Shown here one piece after another: positions 9,587 to 18,023 of a stretch of 64,000 nucleotides of DNA. Below the pieces are notes generated by a model. That model saw nothing but the letters and a program-made list of their open reading frames with translations, made no database searches and had not been told where the DNA came from. This DNA comes from an uncultured Pontibacter sp. (GTDB lineage: Bacteria > Bacteroidota > Bacteroidia > Cytophagales > Hymenobacteraceae). The translations under genes and the position numbers were made by a program. The DNA lies in NCBI RefSeq assembly GCF_947499215.1, contig NZ_CANMNI010000002.1, positions 310,001-374,000 of the forward strand, in the 5' to 3' direction. How positions within the stretch are numbered: the stretch's first letter is position 1; every line of letters starts with the position of its first letter.

Positions 9587-10531
9587 ATGTCTTTCAAAAA
9601 CAAAATTACTTGGCTCTACTTGTTTCTATTTGCCCTGCTACTACACCCAACATTAGGTGAGGCGCAGAAGGTAAAGTCGAAGCCGGCTAAAACAGTTAAA
9701 ACACAACCTACCACATCTGCTAAAGCGCTTTTGTGGGAGATTAGCGGTAATGGGTTAAAACAGCCCTCATACCTGTATGGCACTTACCACCTGCTTAACG
9801 ATAGCTACCTGAACTCAGTACCGGAGGTGAAGGAGCAATTTAATAAGAGCAAAGCCGTCGTGATCGAGACAGAGATCGACTCCGCTAAAATGATGTTGCT
9901 AGGTGCGAAAATGATCATGCCGGACAACAAACTATCAGCACTGCTGAACCCGGAGGACTTTGCACTGGTGGGTCAAGAGGTGAAGCAGGCCTTTGGATTT
10001 GACTTGGCCATGGCAGACCAGATGAAGCCGATGACCATCCTACTGATGCTCTCCCTGACAGAGTACCAGAAAATGGAAGTGCTAAAACAGTACAAGGGCC
10101 AGCCACTTGACGGCTTCTTTGCTGACCAAGGCCGCAAAGACGGAAAGAAAATCCATACGCTCGAAACCATGGAGCAGCAGTTTGACCTGCTCTACAGTCA
10201 CCACCCGCTCGATAAGCAGGCGGAGCAGCTGGTGGCCTACGTAAAGAACAAGGACAAAGCCTTGGAGATATCCGACCGCTTGGTTGAGCTGTACTTTAAC
10301 AAAGACCTGCCTGCTATGTGGACCATATCAGAAGAGTACAATGAACTGACAGGTGGTGGCGATATGAGCTACATGGTGGATGACCGCAACATCGACTGGA
10401 TGACCAAGCTCCCCGCCATAATGAAAGAGCAGGCCACTTTCGTAGCTGTCGGCGCCCTGCACTTACCCGGCGAGAACGGCCTGCTTCAGCTGTTGCAAAA
10501 AGCCGGTTATACTGTAAAGCCACTGCAGTAG
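9587..10531 (+). CDS. TraB/GumN family protein
   Basis: 314 residues with a signal peptide (about 1-26, ending GEAQ). The TraB/GumN fold is shown by WEISGNGLKQPSYLYGTYHLL (about 50-69, with the GTxH motif), VVIETEID (about 95), and the C-terminal VAVGALHLPGENGLLQLLQKAGY motif with a second Gly-x-x-His. These conserved His and Glu residues resemble those of the Tiki/EreA metallo-hydrolase superfamily. Bacterial members are periplasmic or lipid-anchored and their substrates are mostly unknown. It is monocistronic, followed by a strong terminator. Confidence 0.88.
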   Translation: MSFKNKITWLYLFLFALLLHPTLGEAQKVKSKPAKTVKTQPTTSAKALLWEISGNGLKQPSYLYGTYHLLNDSYLNSVPEVKEQFNKSKAVVIETEIDSAKMMLLGAKMIMPDNKLSALLNPEDFALVGQEVKQAFGFDLAMADQMKPMTILLMLSLTEYQKMEVLKQYKGQPLDGFFADQGRKDGKKIHTLETMEQQFDLLYSHHPLDKQAEQLVAYVKNKDKALEISDRLVELYFNKDLPAMWTISEEYNELTGGGDMSYMVDDRNIDWMTKLPAIMKEQATFVAVGALHLPGENGLLQLLQKAGYTVKPLQ

Positions 10532-10563
10532 CAGAAAGCGAGGTATAGGTACAGCTATACCTG

Positions 10564-10613
10564 AAACAGCATCGCCCGCGCAAGTTTATACCTGTGCGGG
10601 CGATGCTGTTTTT
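10564..10613. terminator. Bidirectional hairpin terminator
   Basis: AAACAGCATCGCCCGC pairs with GCGGGCGATGCTGTTT around a loop that itself carries a TATACC word, with a T run after it. It lies between the convergent TraB-like and glycosyltransferase genes. Confidence 0.9.
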
Positions 10614-10664
10614 AGTTTAGACTGACTTTCTGGAAGCTAAAGATCCTGCTTTATACCTCACATC

Positions 10665-11660
10665 TTAGGATCTGAATTCGAGCCTTTCTAATGCGTTGAA
10701 ATCAATATCCCGCATGCACTTGAAATGTCCTTTAGGGCATTTACTATACCCTATCTTGGAGCAGGGGCGACAGCTGAGTCCGTTTACCTCCAGCACCTTA
10801 TACCTCGTCCGGAACGGGTACATGCCAAACTCCGGAATGGTGTTGCCCCAAACGCTGATGATGTCTTTCTGAAAGGCCGCCGCGATGTGCATCAGGCCCG
10901 TATCGTGACTCACCACCTGCTCCGCCTGCCGTACCAGTGAGGCCGAACCGGCTAGGCTATACCTCCCGCAGGCATTGAGGATGATTGTTGATTGTTTATT
11001 GCTGATTGTTGTTTCCTCGAAATGGGTGGCGATCTCCTCTCCTACTGCGGCATCTTCTTTTCCCCCTAGCAGGATGATCGGGCGCTGCAGCTTCTCGCAC
11101 AGTTCAATGATGCGCTCTTTGGGCAGACGCTTGGTATAGTGCTGCGCCCCAATCGCAAAAGCCACATAACCCTGCTGAAACGGCTGCGGCAAGGTATGCG
11201 GGTCTACTTCATCCTGAGCAGGTATAAAATAGTCCAGTCCTTTGCCATCGTCGACTATACCCAATGGGGCGGCGGCGAGGTAGCGGTCTACAATATGTTG
11301 GTCGGGCAGGCGATTCACCTTGAGGTTTACCATCAGCCACTTTTCGTAGTTCAGCTTATCAAAGCTTCGGGACGGTTTGCCGAGGCGCAGTTTGATGATG
11401 CGGGTGCGCAGGTTGTTGTGCAGGTCCACCACATAGTCAAAGTTCTCGGCCTTTAGCTGCTGTACTAGTTCGCCTAAACTGCCGCTGAGCACATGCACCT
11501 TGTCCACGTAGGGGTTCGGCTCCAGTATACCTTTAAAGGCCTGCTTGGTACAGTAATGCACCTCCGCACCCGGCACCTGCTGCTTGATGCAACGGATAAC
11601 GGGTGTGGTCAGCACAATGTCGCCGATAGAGGAAAAACGGAGGATGAGTATTTTAGGCAT
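10665..11660 (-). CDS. Glycosyltransferase family 9 (heptosyltransferase-like)
   Basis: 331 residues. MPKILILRFSSIGDIVLTTPV is the typical start of GT9 enzymes, which add heptose or other sugars to the lipopolysaccharide core on the inner face of the inner membrane. Further family marks are IGAQHYTKRLPKERI (about 172), IILLGGKED (about 195), VSHDTGLMHIAAAFQKDIISVWG (about 250) and a C-terminal Cys cluster SCRPCSKIGYSKCPKGHFKCM that is frequent in Bacteroidota members. The start lies 3 bases after the polX stop, so both are one transcript. A Bacteroidota interspersed repeat is embedded in frame at 10983-11011, encoding SNKQSTIIL. Confidence 0.93.
   Translation of the reverse strand: MPKILILRFSSIGDIVLTTPVIRCIKQQVPGAEVHYCTKQAFKGILEPNPYVDKVHVLSGSLGELVQQLKAENFDYVVDLHNNLRTRIIKLRLGKPSRSFDKLNYEKWLMVNLKVNRLPDQHIVDRYLAAAPLGIVDDGKGLDYFIPAQDEVDPHTLPQPFQQGYVAFAIGAQHYTKRLPKERIIELCEKLQRPIILLGGKEDAAVGEEIATHFEETTISNKQSTIILNACGRYSLAGSASLVRQAEQVVSHDTGLMHIAAAFQKDIISVWGNTIPEFGMYPFRTRYKVLEVNGLSCRPCSKIGYSKCPKGHFKCMRDIDFNALERLEFRS
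10983..11011. repeat. Interspersed short repeat inside a coding region
   Basis: GATTGTTGATTGTTTATTGC and the bases following repeat the word GATTGTT three times. The same words build the inverted arms at 5276-5437 and 16311-16466. Here they are read in frame within the glycosyltransferase gene and do not break it. Confidence 0.5.
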
Positions 11661-11663
11661 TCG

Positions 11664-13367
11664 CTACTTGATCTTCTCTTTCCGCGACTTAAAATAGGCA
11701 GCCACTTCGTCCGCTGATTTTGTGTTGAATGTCATCTCCTTGGTCAGTCCTCCTTTGCGCCCCACCAGCACGCCATAGCGCATGTCGTCGTAGCCGCTGG
11801 TATGGTGCGCATCCGGGTTAATGCTTAGCATCACGCCCTTTTCCAGCGCGTATTGCACCCAGCGCCAGTCCAAATCGAGTCGCCACGGATTGGAGTTGAT
11901 TTCGATGATGACATTGTTGGCGGCGCAGGCGTCAATCACCGCTTTGTGGTTGATCGGGTAGCCCTCGCGGCGCAGCAGCAGACGGCCGGTCGGGTGGCCC
12001 AGCATAGTCGTGTAAGGGTTCTCGATGGCGGTAATCAAACGGTCGGTGGCCTTTTTTTCATCCATACCCAAGTTACTGTGAATCGAGGCCACGATAAAGT
12101 CAAACGTCTTCAGGATGTCCTCTTCATAATCCAGTGAACCGTCGCCCAAGATGTCCGACTCTATACCTTTAAAAATTTTAAAAGGAGCCAGTTTCTGGTT
12201 GAGCTCGTCGATCTCTTTCTGCTGCCGCAGCACATCACCCTCACGCAAGCCGCCGGCGTAGGCAGCGGTCTTGGAGTGGTCGGATATACCTAGGTATTGG
12301 TAACCCATGTCGCGGCAGTACGTGGCCATCTGCTCTAGGGTATGGGCGCCGTCCGAATAGGTGCTGTGGTTGTGGAGTATACCTTTCAGGTCGGTAAGTT
12401 CCAGCAGCTTCGGCAGCTTATTTTCCATGGCCAACTGCAGTTCATTCGTTCCTTCCCGCAATTCCGGCACCACATAGGCCATACCTGCTGAGGCATAAAT
12501 ATCCTCTTCTGATTCGTGGCTGCTTTCGCGGGCCACGGTCAGCATGGTTTTGCCGGCTGCGAACACCTGCGTGAGGTGCGCCGGGGAAGCCGACCGGATA
12601 AAGAGCTCGTTCTGGAAGCTGTCATCACTGGCAAAGCGAATCTCCGTGTTCACGCCGCTGACCGTATGCTTGCCGCGCCATACCATTGGCCCTGAAGTCA
12701 ATTCATCCTGCTGCAGTACTTCCATGCGGTTAAGTATGGCTTCGGCATCCACAGGGTTCTCAGTGCCCACTACCAGTTCCAGCTTTTCCACAATTTCTTG
12801 GCAGCGGCGCACATCGCCTGCCAGCGCCACTTTGGCATCAGGTAGGACTTGTTGCACCTGTTCCAGCAAAGTAAGGGCAGCGGGTTCGGCTTCGGCAAAC
12901 AGCAGCTTGCCGCGGTTCTGTTGGGTAAAGAGCAAGGCTTGGCGGATGTTCTCCTGTGTCTTGGCACCAAAGCCTTTCAGCTTGCTTACTTTGTCCTGCT
13001 CGCAAGCATCCAGCAGTTCCTCTACGGTCTCGGTGCCCAGCTCTCGCCAGAGGGTGCGCACTTTTTTCGGGCCGATGCCTTTTATGCGCAGCATTTCCAC
13101 CACGCCCGGAGGCGTTACTGAAAGCAGCTGGTCCAGTTCCGCAAAAGAACCCGTTTCCTCTATCTCTATAATGCGGGCGGCTATGCTCTTGCCCACACCG
13201 GTTATACCTTCCAGTTCCGCTTGGCTTTTCAGCGCCAAAGGCTCCTCTACCAGTTCAAGCGCCGCGGCCCCGTTCACATAAGAGCGCACCTTAAAAGGGT
13301 TTTCGTCGTGCAGCTCCATGAGCTCTGCCGCCAGCTTAAACAGCTTTATGATTTTCTTATTTTCCAA
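11664..13367 (-). CDS. polX: DNA polymerase/3'-5' exonuclease PolX
   Basis: 567 residues, the expected length for bacterial PolX, a family X polymerase used in base-excision repair. Helix-hairpin-helix motifs lie at the N-terminus (SQAELEGITGVGKSIAARI and LRIKGIGPKKVRTLW). The nucleotidyltransferase domain is in the middle (VALAGDVRRCQEIVEKLELVVGT, about 175-200). Canonical family X enzymes have GSxRR plus catalytic aspartates here; this copy reads GDVRR and the surrounding Asp pattern is weak, as in several Bacteroidota homologues, so polymerase activity is not assured. The C-terminal PHP domain is well kept: GILHNHSTYSDGAHTLEQM, ISDHSKTA, GIESDIL, HPTGRL, NPDAHH. The glycosyltransferase gene follows 3 bases downstream. 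Confidence 0.92.
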   Translation of the reverse strand: MENKKIIKLFKLAAELMELHDENPFKVRSYVNGAAALELVEEPLALKSQAELEGITGVGKSIAARIIEIEETGSFAELDQLLSVTPPGVVEMLRIKGIGPKKVRTLWRELGTETVEELLDACEQDKVSKLKGFGAKTQENIRQALLFTQQNRGKLLFAEAEPAALTLLEQVQQVLPDAKVALAGDVRRCQEIVEKLELVVGTENPVDAEAILNRMEVLQQDELTSGPMVWRGKHTVSGVNTEIRFASDDSFQNELFIRSASPAHLTQVFAAGKTMLTVARESSHESEEDIYASAGMAYVVPELREGTNELQLAMENKLPKLLELTDLKGILHNHSTYSDGAHTLEQMATYCRDMGYQYLGISDHSKTAAYAGGLREGDVLRQQKEIDELNQKLAPFKIFKGIESDILGDGSLDYEEDILKTFDFIVASIHSNLGMDEKKATDRLITAIENPYTTMLGHPTGRLLLRREGYPINHKAVIDACAANNVIIEINSNPWRLDLDWRWVQYALEKGVMLSINPDAHHTSGYDDMRYGVLVGRKGGLTKEMTFNTKSADEVAAYFKSRKEKIK

Positions 13368-13668
13368 GTCAGTATCGCGTTGAGGTAAGCTTAAACTCCT
13401 TTTAGGTGATGGGAATTATCCAGTAGCTGCACATATCATTACGCTATGAATTAACATACACGTGATGCAGGCTTCTTTCCAGACAGTCCGTAACACCAAT
13501 CAGGAAGTGTTAAAAATGCTCTGAATACAAAGATAGAAAAAGCACGCATACCTTGCCCATCCGGGTTGGGCGCTCATTTATATGCAAGGGTTTCTATATA
13601 AACTAGGAATTGCCTATCTTAGCCTTAATTTATGGCCGCTGTTATGCAGGCGGCACAACCAAAAACCT
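13368..13668. other. Divergent intergenic region, 301 bases
   Basis: Lies between polX (minus) and the small secreted protein (plus), so it must hold both promoters. A weak TAnnTTTG-like word, TATCTTAG, occurs near 13614. I see no coding sequence, RNA gene or strong hairpin. Confidence 0.5.
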
Positions 13669-14067
13669 ATGAAATACGCTTCGCTGTTATGCGTCCTGTG
13701 CCTGCTCTTGCTGGCCAACACTTGCCGGAAAAAAGCGGAGGCCGAACTACTCGGCCAGACGTGGTTGCATTCCTATGAGGAAGATCAAGATGAACTGCTC
13801 GTTTACCGGCCCAACAGCTATGACTTCCCTCCGTCCAGAGGCCGTACCGGCTTTGTGTTGGAGCCCGAGGGGGTAGCCAAACAGTATGTGATCGCACCTG
13901 CCGATGGCTTGGAAGAACATGTCGGCATCTGGGAATACAAAGACAAAAACACGGTGCTGGTGCACATACAGGGCAACGGCCATCCCGAGCAGCGCTATAC
14001 CATGGAAGTCGTGTCGCTGAAAGACAGCGTGCTGAAAGTGCGGATCACGCCAGATGTAGAAGAATAA
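13669..14067 (+). CDS. Hypothetical secreted or lipid-anchored protein, 132 aa
   Basis: Begins MKYASLLCVLCLLLLANTCRKK, a signal sequence whose Cys-19 could be a lipidation site, although Thr at -1 is unusual for a lipobox. The mature part is short, acidic and beta-rich (TGFVLEPEGVAKQYVIAP, HVGIWEYKDKNTVLVHI, YTMEVVSLKDSVLKVRITPD), reminiscent of small lipocalin-like domains in Bacteroidota lipoproteins, but the family cannot be named. The ATG at 13669 is preferred over the earlier ATG-like start because it puts the signal peptide at the N-terminus. Confidence 0.7.
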   Translation: MKYASLLCVLCLLLLANTCRKKAEAELLGQTWLHSYEEDQDELLVYRPNSYDFPPSRGRTGFVLEPEGVAKQYVIAPADGLEEHVGIWEYKDKNTVLVHIQGNGHPEQRYTMEVVSLKDSVLKVRITPDVEE

Positions 14068-14098
14068 AAGTGCTTCACCTTTATGCATACCGAAAGGC

Positions 14099-14290
14099 AT
14101 GGCTAGTCCGTCTGAAAAAATCTCGCTCAAGAATCGTTTGATTATTTATGCCATCTTGCTATCTATTGCGGCAATACTGATCCTGACTGACACTGCCGCA
14201 GGCTTTTTCAAAGGTTTTGCAGGAGGTCTTTTGATAGCTGTGCTTATTGGCGAATCGGCTTTATACCTGAGAAGACGAAATGTGAAATAA
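14099..14290 (+). CDS. Small membrane protein, 63 aa
   Basis: Two hydrophobic helices (about residues 13-31 and 36-54) are flanked by charged ends (SEKISLKNR at the start, LRRRNVK at the end), predicting a hairpin in the inner membrane with both ends in the cytoplasm. There is a Gly-rich second helix (FFKGFAGGLLIAVLIGES). No family is recognised. It lies 31 bases after the preceding gene on the same strand and may share its transcript. Confidence 0.6.
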   Translation: MASPSEKISLKNRLIIYAILLSIAAILILTDTAAGFFKGFAGGLLIAVLIGESALYLRRRNVK

Positions 14291-14323
14291 GATTTATAAA
14301 TTTAGTTTACCTATACCTGACAC

Positions 14324-14728
14324 ATGCAATACTGGTTAGTGAAATCAGAACCTGAGGCCTACTCTTGGGCCAGATTTGTAAAAGAGGGTCGTGCCTGCTG
14401 GGACGGCGTGCGCAACTACCAAGCCCGCAACAACTTGCAGCAGATGCAACCCGGCGACCTAGTGCTGTTTTACCATTCTGTTTCCGAGAAAGCCATCGTG
14501 GGTATGGCCAAGGTGGATAAAGCCGCCTACCCCGACCCTACCGCTGACGATGCCAAGTGGGTGGCGGTGGACCTAGTGCCCGTACGCGATTTCAGAGATC
14601 CTGTCACGCTGGACCAGATCAAGAAGGACCCACGCTTAGAGAACATTTCCCTGCTGCGCCAGTCGCGCCTGTCGGTGATGCCGCTCAAAGCAGAGGAGTT
14701 TGACGTGCTGCTCGCCTTAGGCAACTAG
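14324..14728 (+). CDS. EVE domain-containing protein
   Basis: 134 residues that consist of a single EVE (PUA-like) domain. The signature YWLVKSEPEAYSWARF opens it, then WDGVRNYQARNNLQQMQPGDLVLFYHS (about 29-55) and IVGMAKVDKAAYPDPT. EVE domains bind modified bases in DNA or RNA; stand-alone bacterial copies like this are widespread and usually of unproven role. The ATG start is unambiguous. No restriction genes are near it, so a housekeeping RNA-related role is more likely than defence. Confidence 0.93.
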   Translation: MQYWLVKSEPEAYSWARFVKEGRACWDGVRNYQARNNLQQMQPGDLVLFYHSVSEKAIVGMAKVDKAAYPDPTADDAKWVAVDLVPVRDFRDPVTLDQIKKDPRLENISLLRQSRLSVMPLKAEEFDVLLALGN

Positions 14729-14834
14729 CTTGGGCTGGCAGCTCCTCATAGGCACAACGTTACTTTACAAAAAGAGTAAAAAGCAATTGTACGCCTTACA
14801 CTTTTCTACCATCCGGTAGTCCAAACTCGGTAAC

Positions 14835-16313
14835 ATGCCATACCTGCGTTTTCTGTTAAGCTGTCTTACTCTGGTAGTATCTGCCCCGCTTTTGGCGCAG
14901 GAACCGCAACAGCCTGTGCGCTTGGAGCTAACCTACGACCCAGAGACCAGCTACATTGAACCCATGGCGCTCCCCGACAGCAGCTTATTGGTGTACATCC
15001 GGAAGTCGGATATATGGCTGCGCGACCCGAGCTACACCTTGGAGAAGTATAACGCACAGCTGGAACTCGTGTGGAGTGCCAAACTGGACCTCAAGGCAGA
15101 GTACAGACTAGTGCGCCACTACAACGAGGCGCCGTTCACACACCTTATCTTTCAGGCAGCCGATCTAGAGCAGTATACCTTTGTCCGCATCCATACTGGC
15201 AACGGTAAACTGGCACAAAGCGAGATAGAACTCGAAAAAGCGGAGTTTATTCATGAGTTCAATGTACTGCGAGGCAAATACTTCATCATTGCCGGCAACC
15301 GCACGGACTTAAAGCCCAACCTGCTTTACCTTGATCCCGAAAATCCAAAGCCCGTTATACTACCATCCATTTATGGAATCGAGTCCTCGTTTTCAGATCT
15401 GCTCACAGACGACACCCAAGGCAGGGTGGATGTGGTACTAACCGAGGGCAAAGGACGTATCTCCCGTTTGCAGGTAAAGAGCTTTGATCATAGGGGGAAG
15501 CTCCTCCATAACCACTTTATACTGCAGCCCGACAATCGCAGCCTCCTGAACGCCGAAATAACACCCGGCGACACGCTCTCGCGTTTGCTGGTTGGCAACT
15601 ACGGTATGCGCGACCTACGCTATTCACAGGGCTTTTTTACGGCGCCTGTTGTTTCGCAAATTGCCAGCGGAGAGTTTTACTCCTTTTTGGATCTGCAGAA
15701 CTTCTTCAAATACATGAAGCCCCGCCGAGAGGAACGCACCCGAAAGCGAGAGTATGCCCGCGTAGCGGAAGGCAAAGAACCCAGTTACCGCTACCGTCTG
15801 CTTCTGCACGATCTAGTTGTGACTCCTTATGGCTATGTGTTGGCCGCTGAGGTATACTATCCTCAGTATCAAAGCAACACCTCTTACTTTGAGCGACACA
15901 TACGGGGGGCAGGGCGAAACGCACAGATTTATAAGCGCACACATGCCGTGGCGCTCGGATTTGACAGAGATGGCATTCTACTCTGGGACAATACCTTTCC
16001 AATACCAGATATTGTGACATCAGACCTCGTGCATGCCATAGAGATAGCCTGCCTGCCTGATGGGCGCTTTGTAATGGCCTACCCAGAACGGGAAAAAATT
16101 TACTATGGCTTGATGGAAGGGAACAAACCCATCGAGGAAGACACCTACCTTGAGCTAATGCCCTATGAGGAAGACGAAAAAATAACAAGCACGGACTACC
16201 CCGGTCTCATCAGCTGGTATGGTCCACACTTCGCAGCGTTTGGTTACCAGCGCATCCGCAATCCCAAAGGCCCCAACCGCACGGTATATTACATCACCAA
16301 GATCTCTTTTTGA
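14835..16313 (+). CDS. Hypothetical secreted protein, 492 aa
   Basis: Signal peptide about residues 1-21 (MPYLRFLLSCLTLVVSAPLLA, followed by QEPQQ). The mature protein is beta-rich with many short repeats of the kind VYIRKSDIWLRDPS, FVRIHTGNGKLAQSE, LLLHDLVVTPYGYVLAAE and VALGFDRDGILLWDN, which suggests a propeller-like fold in the periplasm or on the surface. I do not recognise a named family. A basic segment (KPRREERTRKREYAR, about 296-310) interrupts the beta pattern. It stands alone, with an interspersed repeat directly downstream. Confidence 0.8.
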   Translation: MPYLRFLLSCLTLVVSAPLLAQEPQQPVRLELTYDPETSYIEPMALPDSSLLVYIRKSDIWLRDPSYTLEKYNAQLELVWSAKLDLKAEYRLVRHYNEAPFTHLIFQAADLEQYTFVRIHTGNGKLAQSEIELEKAEFIHEFNVLRGKYFIIAGNRTDLKPNLLYLDPENPKPVILPSIYGIESSFSDLLTDDTQGRVDVVLTEGKGRISRLQVKSFDHRGKLLHNHFILQPDNRSLLNAEITPGDTLSRLLVGNYGMRDLRYSQGFFTAPVVSQIASGEFYSFLDLQNFFKYMKPRREERTRKREYARVAEGKEPSYRYRLLLHDLVVTPYGYVLAAEVYYPQYQSNTSYFERHIRGAGRNAQIYKRTHAVALGFDRDGILLWDNTFPIPDIVTSDLVHAIEIACLPDGRFVMAYPEREKIYYGLMEGNKPIEEDTYLELMPYEEDEKITSTDYPGLISWYGPHFAAFGYQRIRNPKGPNRTVYYITKISF

Positions 16314-16466
16314 TTGTTGGATGGTTAGTTGGCCCAACTGTTAATCGGTTCAGAGGAAGGTGATACTTGTAAAAATCTGAGCAAGTGACTTATAGTTGAG
16401 GTATAAGCACACCAGCGATTTAACCATTCGACAATTAAACAATTAAACCATTCAGCAATTCAACCG
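16311..16466. repeat. Second MITE-like intergenic element
   Basis: The left arm TGATTGTTGGATGGTTAGTT (16311-16330) is an imperfect inverted match to TAACCATTCGACAATTAA (16421-16438). The interior carries TTAATCGG as does the copy at 5276-5437. A tail of AATTAAAC/AATTCAAC words follows, reaching to just before the pyrR promoter. Confidence 0.45.
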
Positions 16467-16473
16467 AACTCTC

Positions 16474-16481
16474 TATATTTG
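16474..16481 (+). promoter_or_regulatory. Bacteroidota -7 promoter element for pyrR
   Basis: TATATTTG fits TAnnTTTG and lies 18 bases before the ATG at 16500. It overlaps the upstream TTG (16479) of the same frame, which argues for the ATG as the true start. Confidence 0.55.
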
Positions 16482-16499
16482 CAACCAAGACCTCCGGCC

Positions 16500-17048
16500 A
16501 TGCAGAAAAGACTCATTGTAAACCACCACTTGCTTGAGATCATGGTGATGCGCCTTTGCCACCAGCTCATCGAGAACCACGGCGACTTTTCTGATTCCGT
16601 TATCATCGGGCTGCAGCCTCGGGGCCGACAGGTGGCTCAGCGCCTGCAAAGCACGTTGGCCTCTATCTTGGGCACAAACGTACCAACCGGCTACCTCGAC
16701 ACCACCTTTCACCGCGACGACTTCAGACGAAGGGAAACCCCGTTGGCAGCTAATGCCACGCATATCGACTTTCTGATCGAAGGCAAAAAGGTAATCTTGG
16801 TGGATGATGTGCTATATACCGGTCGCTCAGTCAGGGCCGCCATGGATGCCATGATCTCCTTCGGACGACCGGCCAACGTGGAACTTCTGGTGCTGGTGGA
16901 CCGCCTCTACAGTCGCCATTTGCCTATAGAACCGACCTATGTGGGTCGGCGCGTCAACTCCCTGCAATCGCAACGGGTGCTGGTAGAGTGGAAAGGCCCG
17001 GAGACACAGGAAGACAATATCTGGTTAGTAACCAAAAACGAAGAATAA
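16500..17048 (+). CDS. pyrR: PyrR family phosphoribosyltransferase
   Basis: 182 residues from the ATG at 16500. PyrR is an uracil phosphoribosyltransferase homologue that in many bacteria regulates pyrimidine genes by binding mRNA. The PRPP-binding motif VILVDDVLYTGRSVRAAMDA (about 97-116) is intact, and the PyrR-type ends VDRLYSRHLPIEPTYVGRRV and VLVEWKG are present. It lies 6 bases before pyrB, so the two form a pyrimidine operon. I see no antiterminator or attenuator hairpin in the leader, which is only about 15 bases long, so classical PyrR attenuation is unlikely at this promoter. Confidence 0.95.
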   Translation: MQKRLIVNHHLLEIMVMRLCHQLIENHGDFSDSVIIGLQPRGRQVAQRLQSTLASILGTNVPTGYLDTTFHRDDFRRRETPLAANATHIDFLIEGKKVILVDDVLYTGRSVRAAMDAMISFGRPANVELLVLVDRLYSRHLPIEPTYVGRRVNSLQSQRVLVEWKGPETQEDNIWLVTKNEE

Positions 17049-17054
17049 CTCCCC

Positions 17055-17978
17055 ATGCAAGAGCTCAGCGTCCGGCATCTACTCGGCATCAAAGACATCA
17101 CAGCAGAAGACATTCAGCTCATTTTTGAAACAGCTGATAACTTTAAAGATGTTTTGAACCGGCCCATCAAGAAAGTGCCCTCGCTGCGTGATATCACCAT
17201 TGCCAACGTTTTCTTCGAAAACTCCACCCGCACACGACTCTCGTTTGAACTGGCTGAGAAAAGGCTCTCTGCCGATGTGATCAATTTCTCCTCGAGCGGC
17301 AGTTCCGTGAAGAAGGGTGAAACCCTGCTCGACACGGTGAACAACATCTTGGCCATGAAAGTGGACATGATCGTAATGCGCCACTCCAGCCCGGGGGCCC
17401 CGCATTTCCTTAGCCGCCACATAGACGCCAACATCGTGAACGCCGGCGACGGCACGCATGAGCACCCGACACAGGCCCTGCTTGACACTTTCTCGATTAG
17501 AGAGCGGCTAGGCAATGTGGCCGGAAAAAAAGTGGTGATCATTGGTGATATTCTGCACTCGCGGGTGGCGCTTTCCAACATCTTTGCCCTACAGAAACTC
17601 GGTGCTGAGGTAATGGTTTGCGGCCCTGTCACCTTACTGCCGAAGTACATCAAAGAACTCGGCGTGAAAGTGGAGCTGGACGTGCGCAAAGCCCTCGCGT
17701 GGTGCGACGTGGCCAATGTGCTGCGCATACAGCTGGAGCGCCAGCAGATGAAGTACTTCCCATCCCTGCGCGAGTATACGCTCTATTACGGCATAGATAA
17801 AAAGATGCTCGACAGCCTAGACAAAGAGATCGTGCTCATGCACCCCGGCCCGATTAACCGCGGGGTGGAACTGAGCAGCGATGCGGCCGACTCACATCAC
17901 TCCATCATTCTGAACCAAGTAGAGAACGGCGTTGCCATCCGTATGGCGGTGCTGTACCTGCTGGCTTCGAAGAAGTAA
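17055..17978 (+). CDS. pyrB: Aspartate carbamoyltransferase catalytic subunit
   Basis: 307 residues, standard length. It condenses carbamoyl phosphate with aspartate, the first committed step of pyrimidine synthesis, in the cytoplasm. The carbamoyl-phosphate motif FFENSTRTRLSFELAEKRL (about 54-72) and HPTQALLDTFSIRERLG (about 137-153) are complete, as is the aspartate-loop region VLRIQLERQ and the terminal MHPGPINRGVE. No regulatory PyrI chain is adjacent. It follows pyrR by 6 bases. Confidence 0.97.
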   Translation: MQELSVRHLLGIKDITAEDIQLIFETADNFKDVLNRPIKKVPSLRDITIANVFFENSTRTRLSFELAEKRLSADVINFSSSGSSVKKGETLLDTVNNILAMKVDMIVMRHSSPGAPHFLSRHIDANIVNAGDGTHEHPTQALLDTFSIRERLGNVAGKKVVIIGDILHSRVALSNIFALQKLGAEVMVCGPVTLLPKYIKELGVKVELDVRKALAWCDVANVLRIQLERQQMKYFPSLREYTLYYGIDKKMLDSLDKEIVLMHPGPINRGVELSSDAADSHHSIILNQVENGVAIRMAVLYLLASKK

Positions 17979-18023
17979 TTATTCCCCGTTATTTAGGAAA
18001 GTCAAAAGTAAAAGAAACTCATC

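Noticed and set aside
12544..13281. Plus-strand Ser-rich open frame of 245 codons
   Set aside because: Antisense of polX; the Ser/Ala composition mirrors GC-rich codons on the true strand and no motif is seen.
14324..14728. EVE protein as part of a defence system
   Set aside because: EVE domains do occur fused to restriction nucleases, but this one is stand-alone among core genes, so I treat it as housekeeping.
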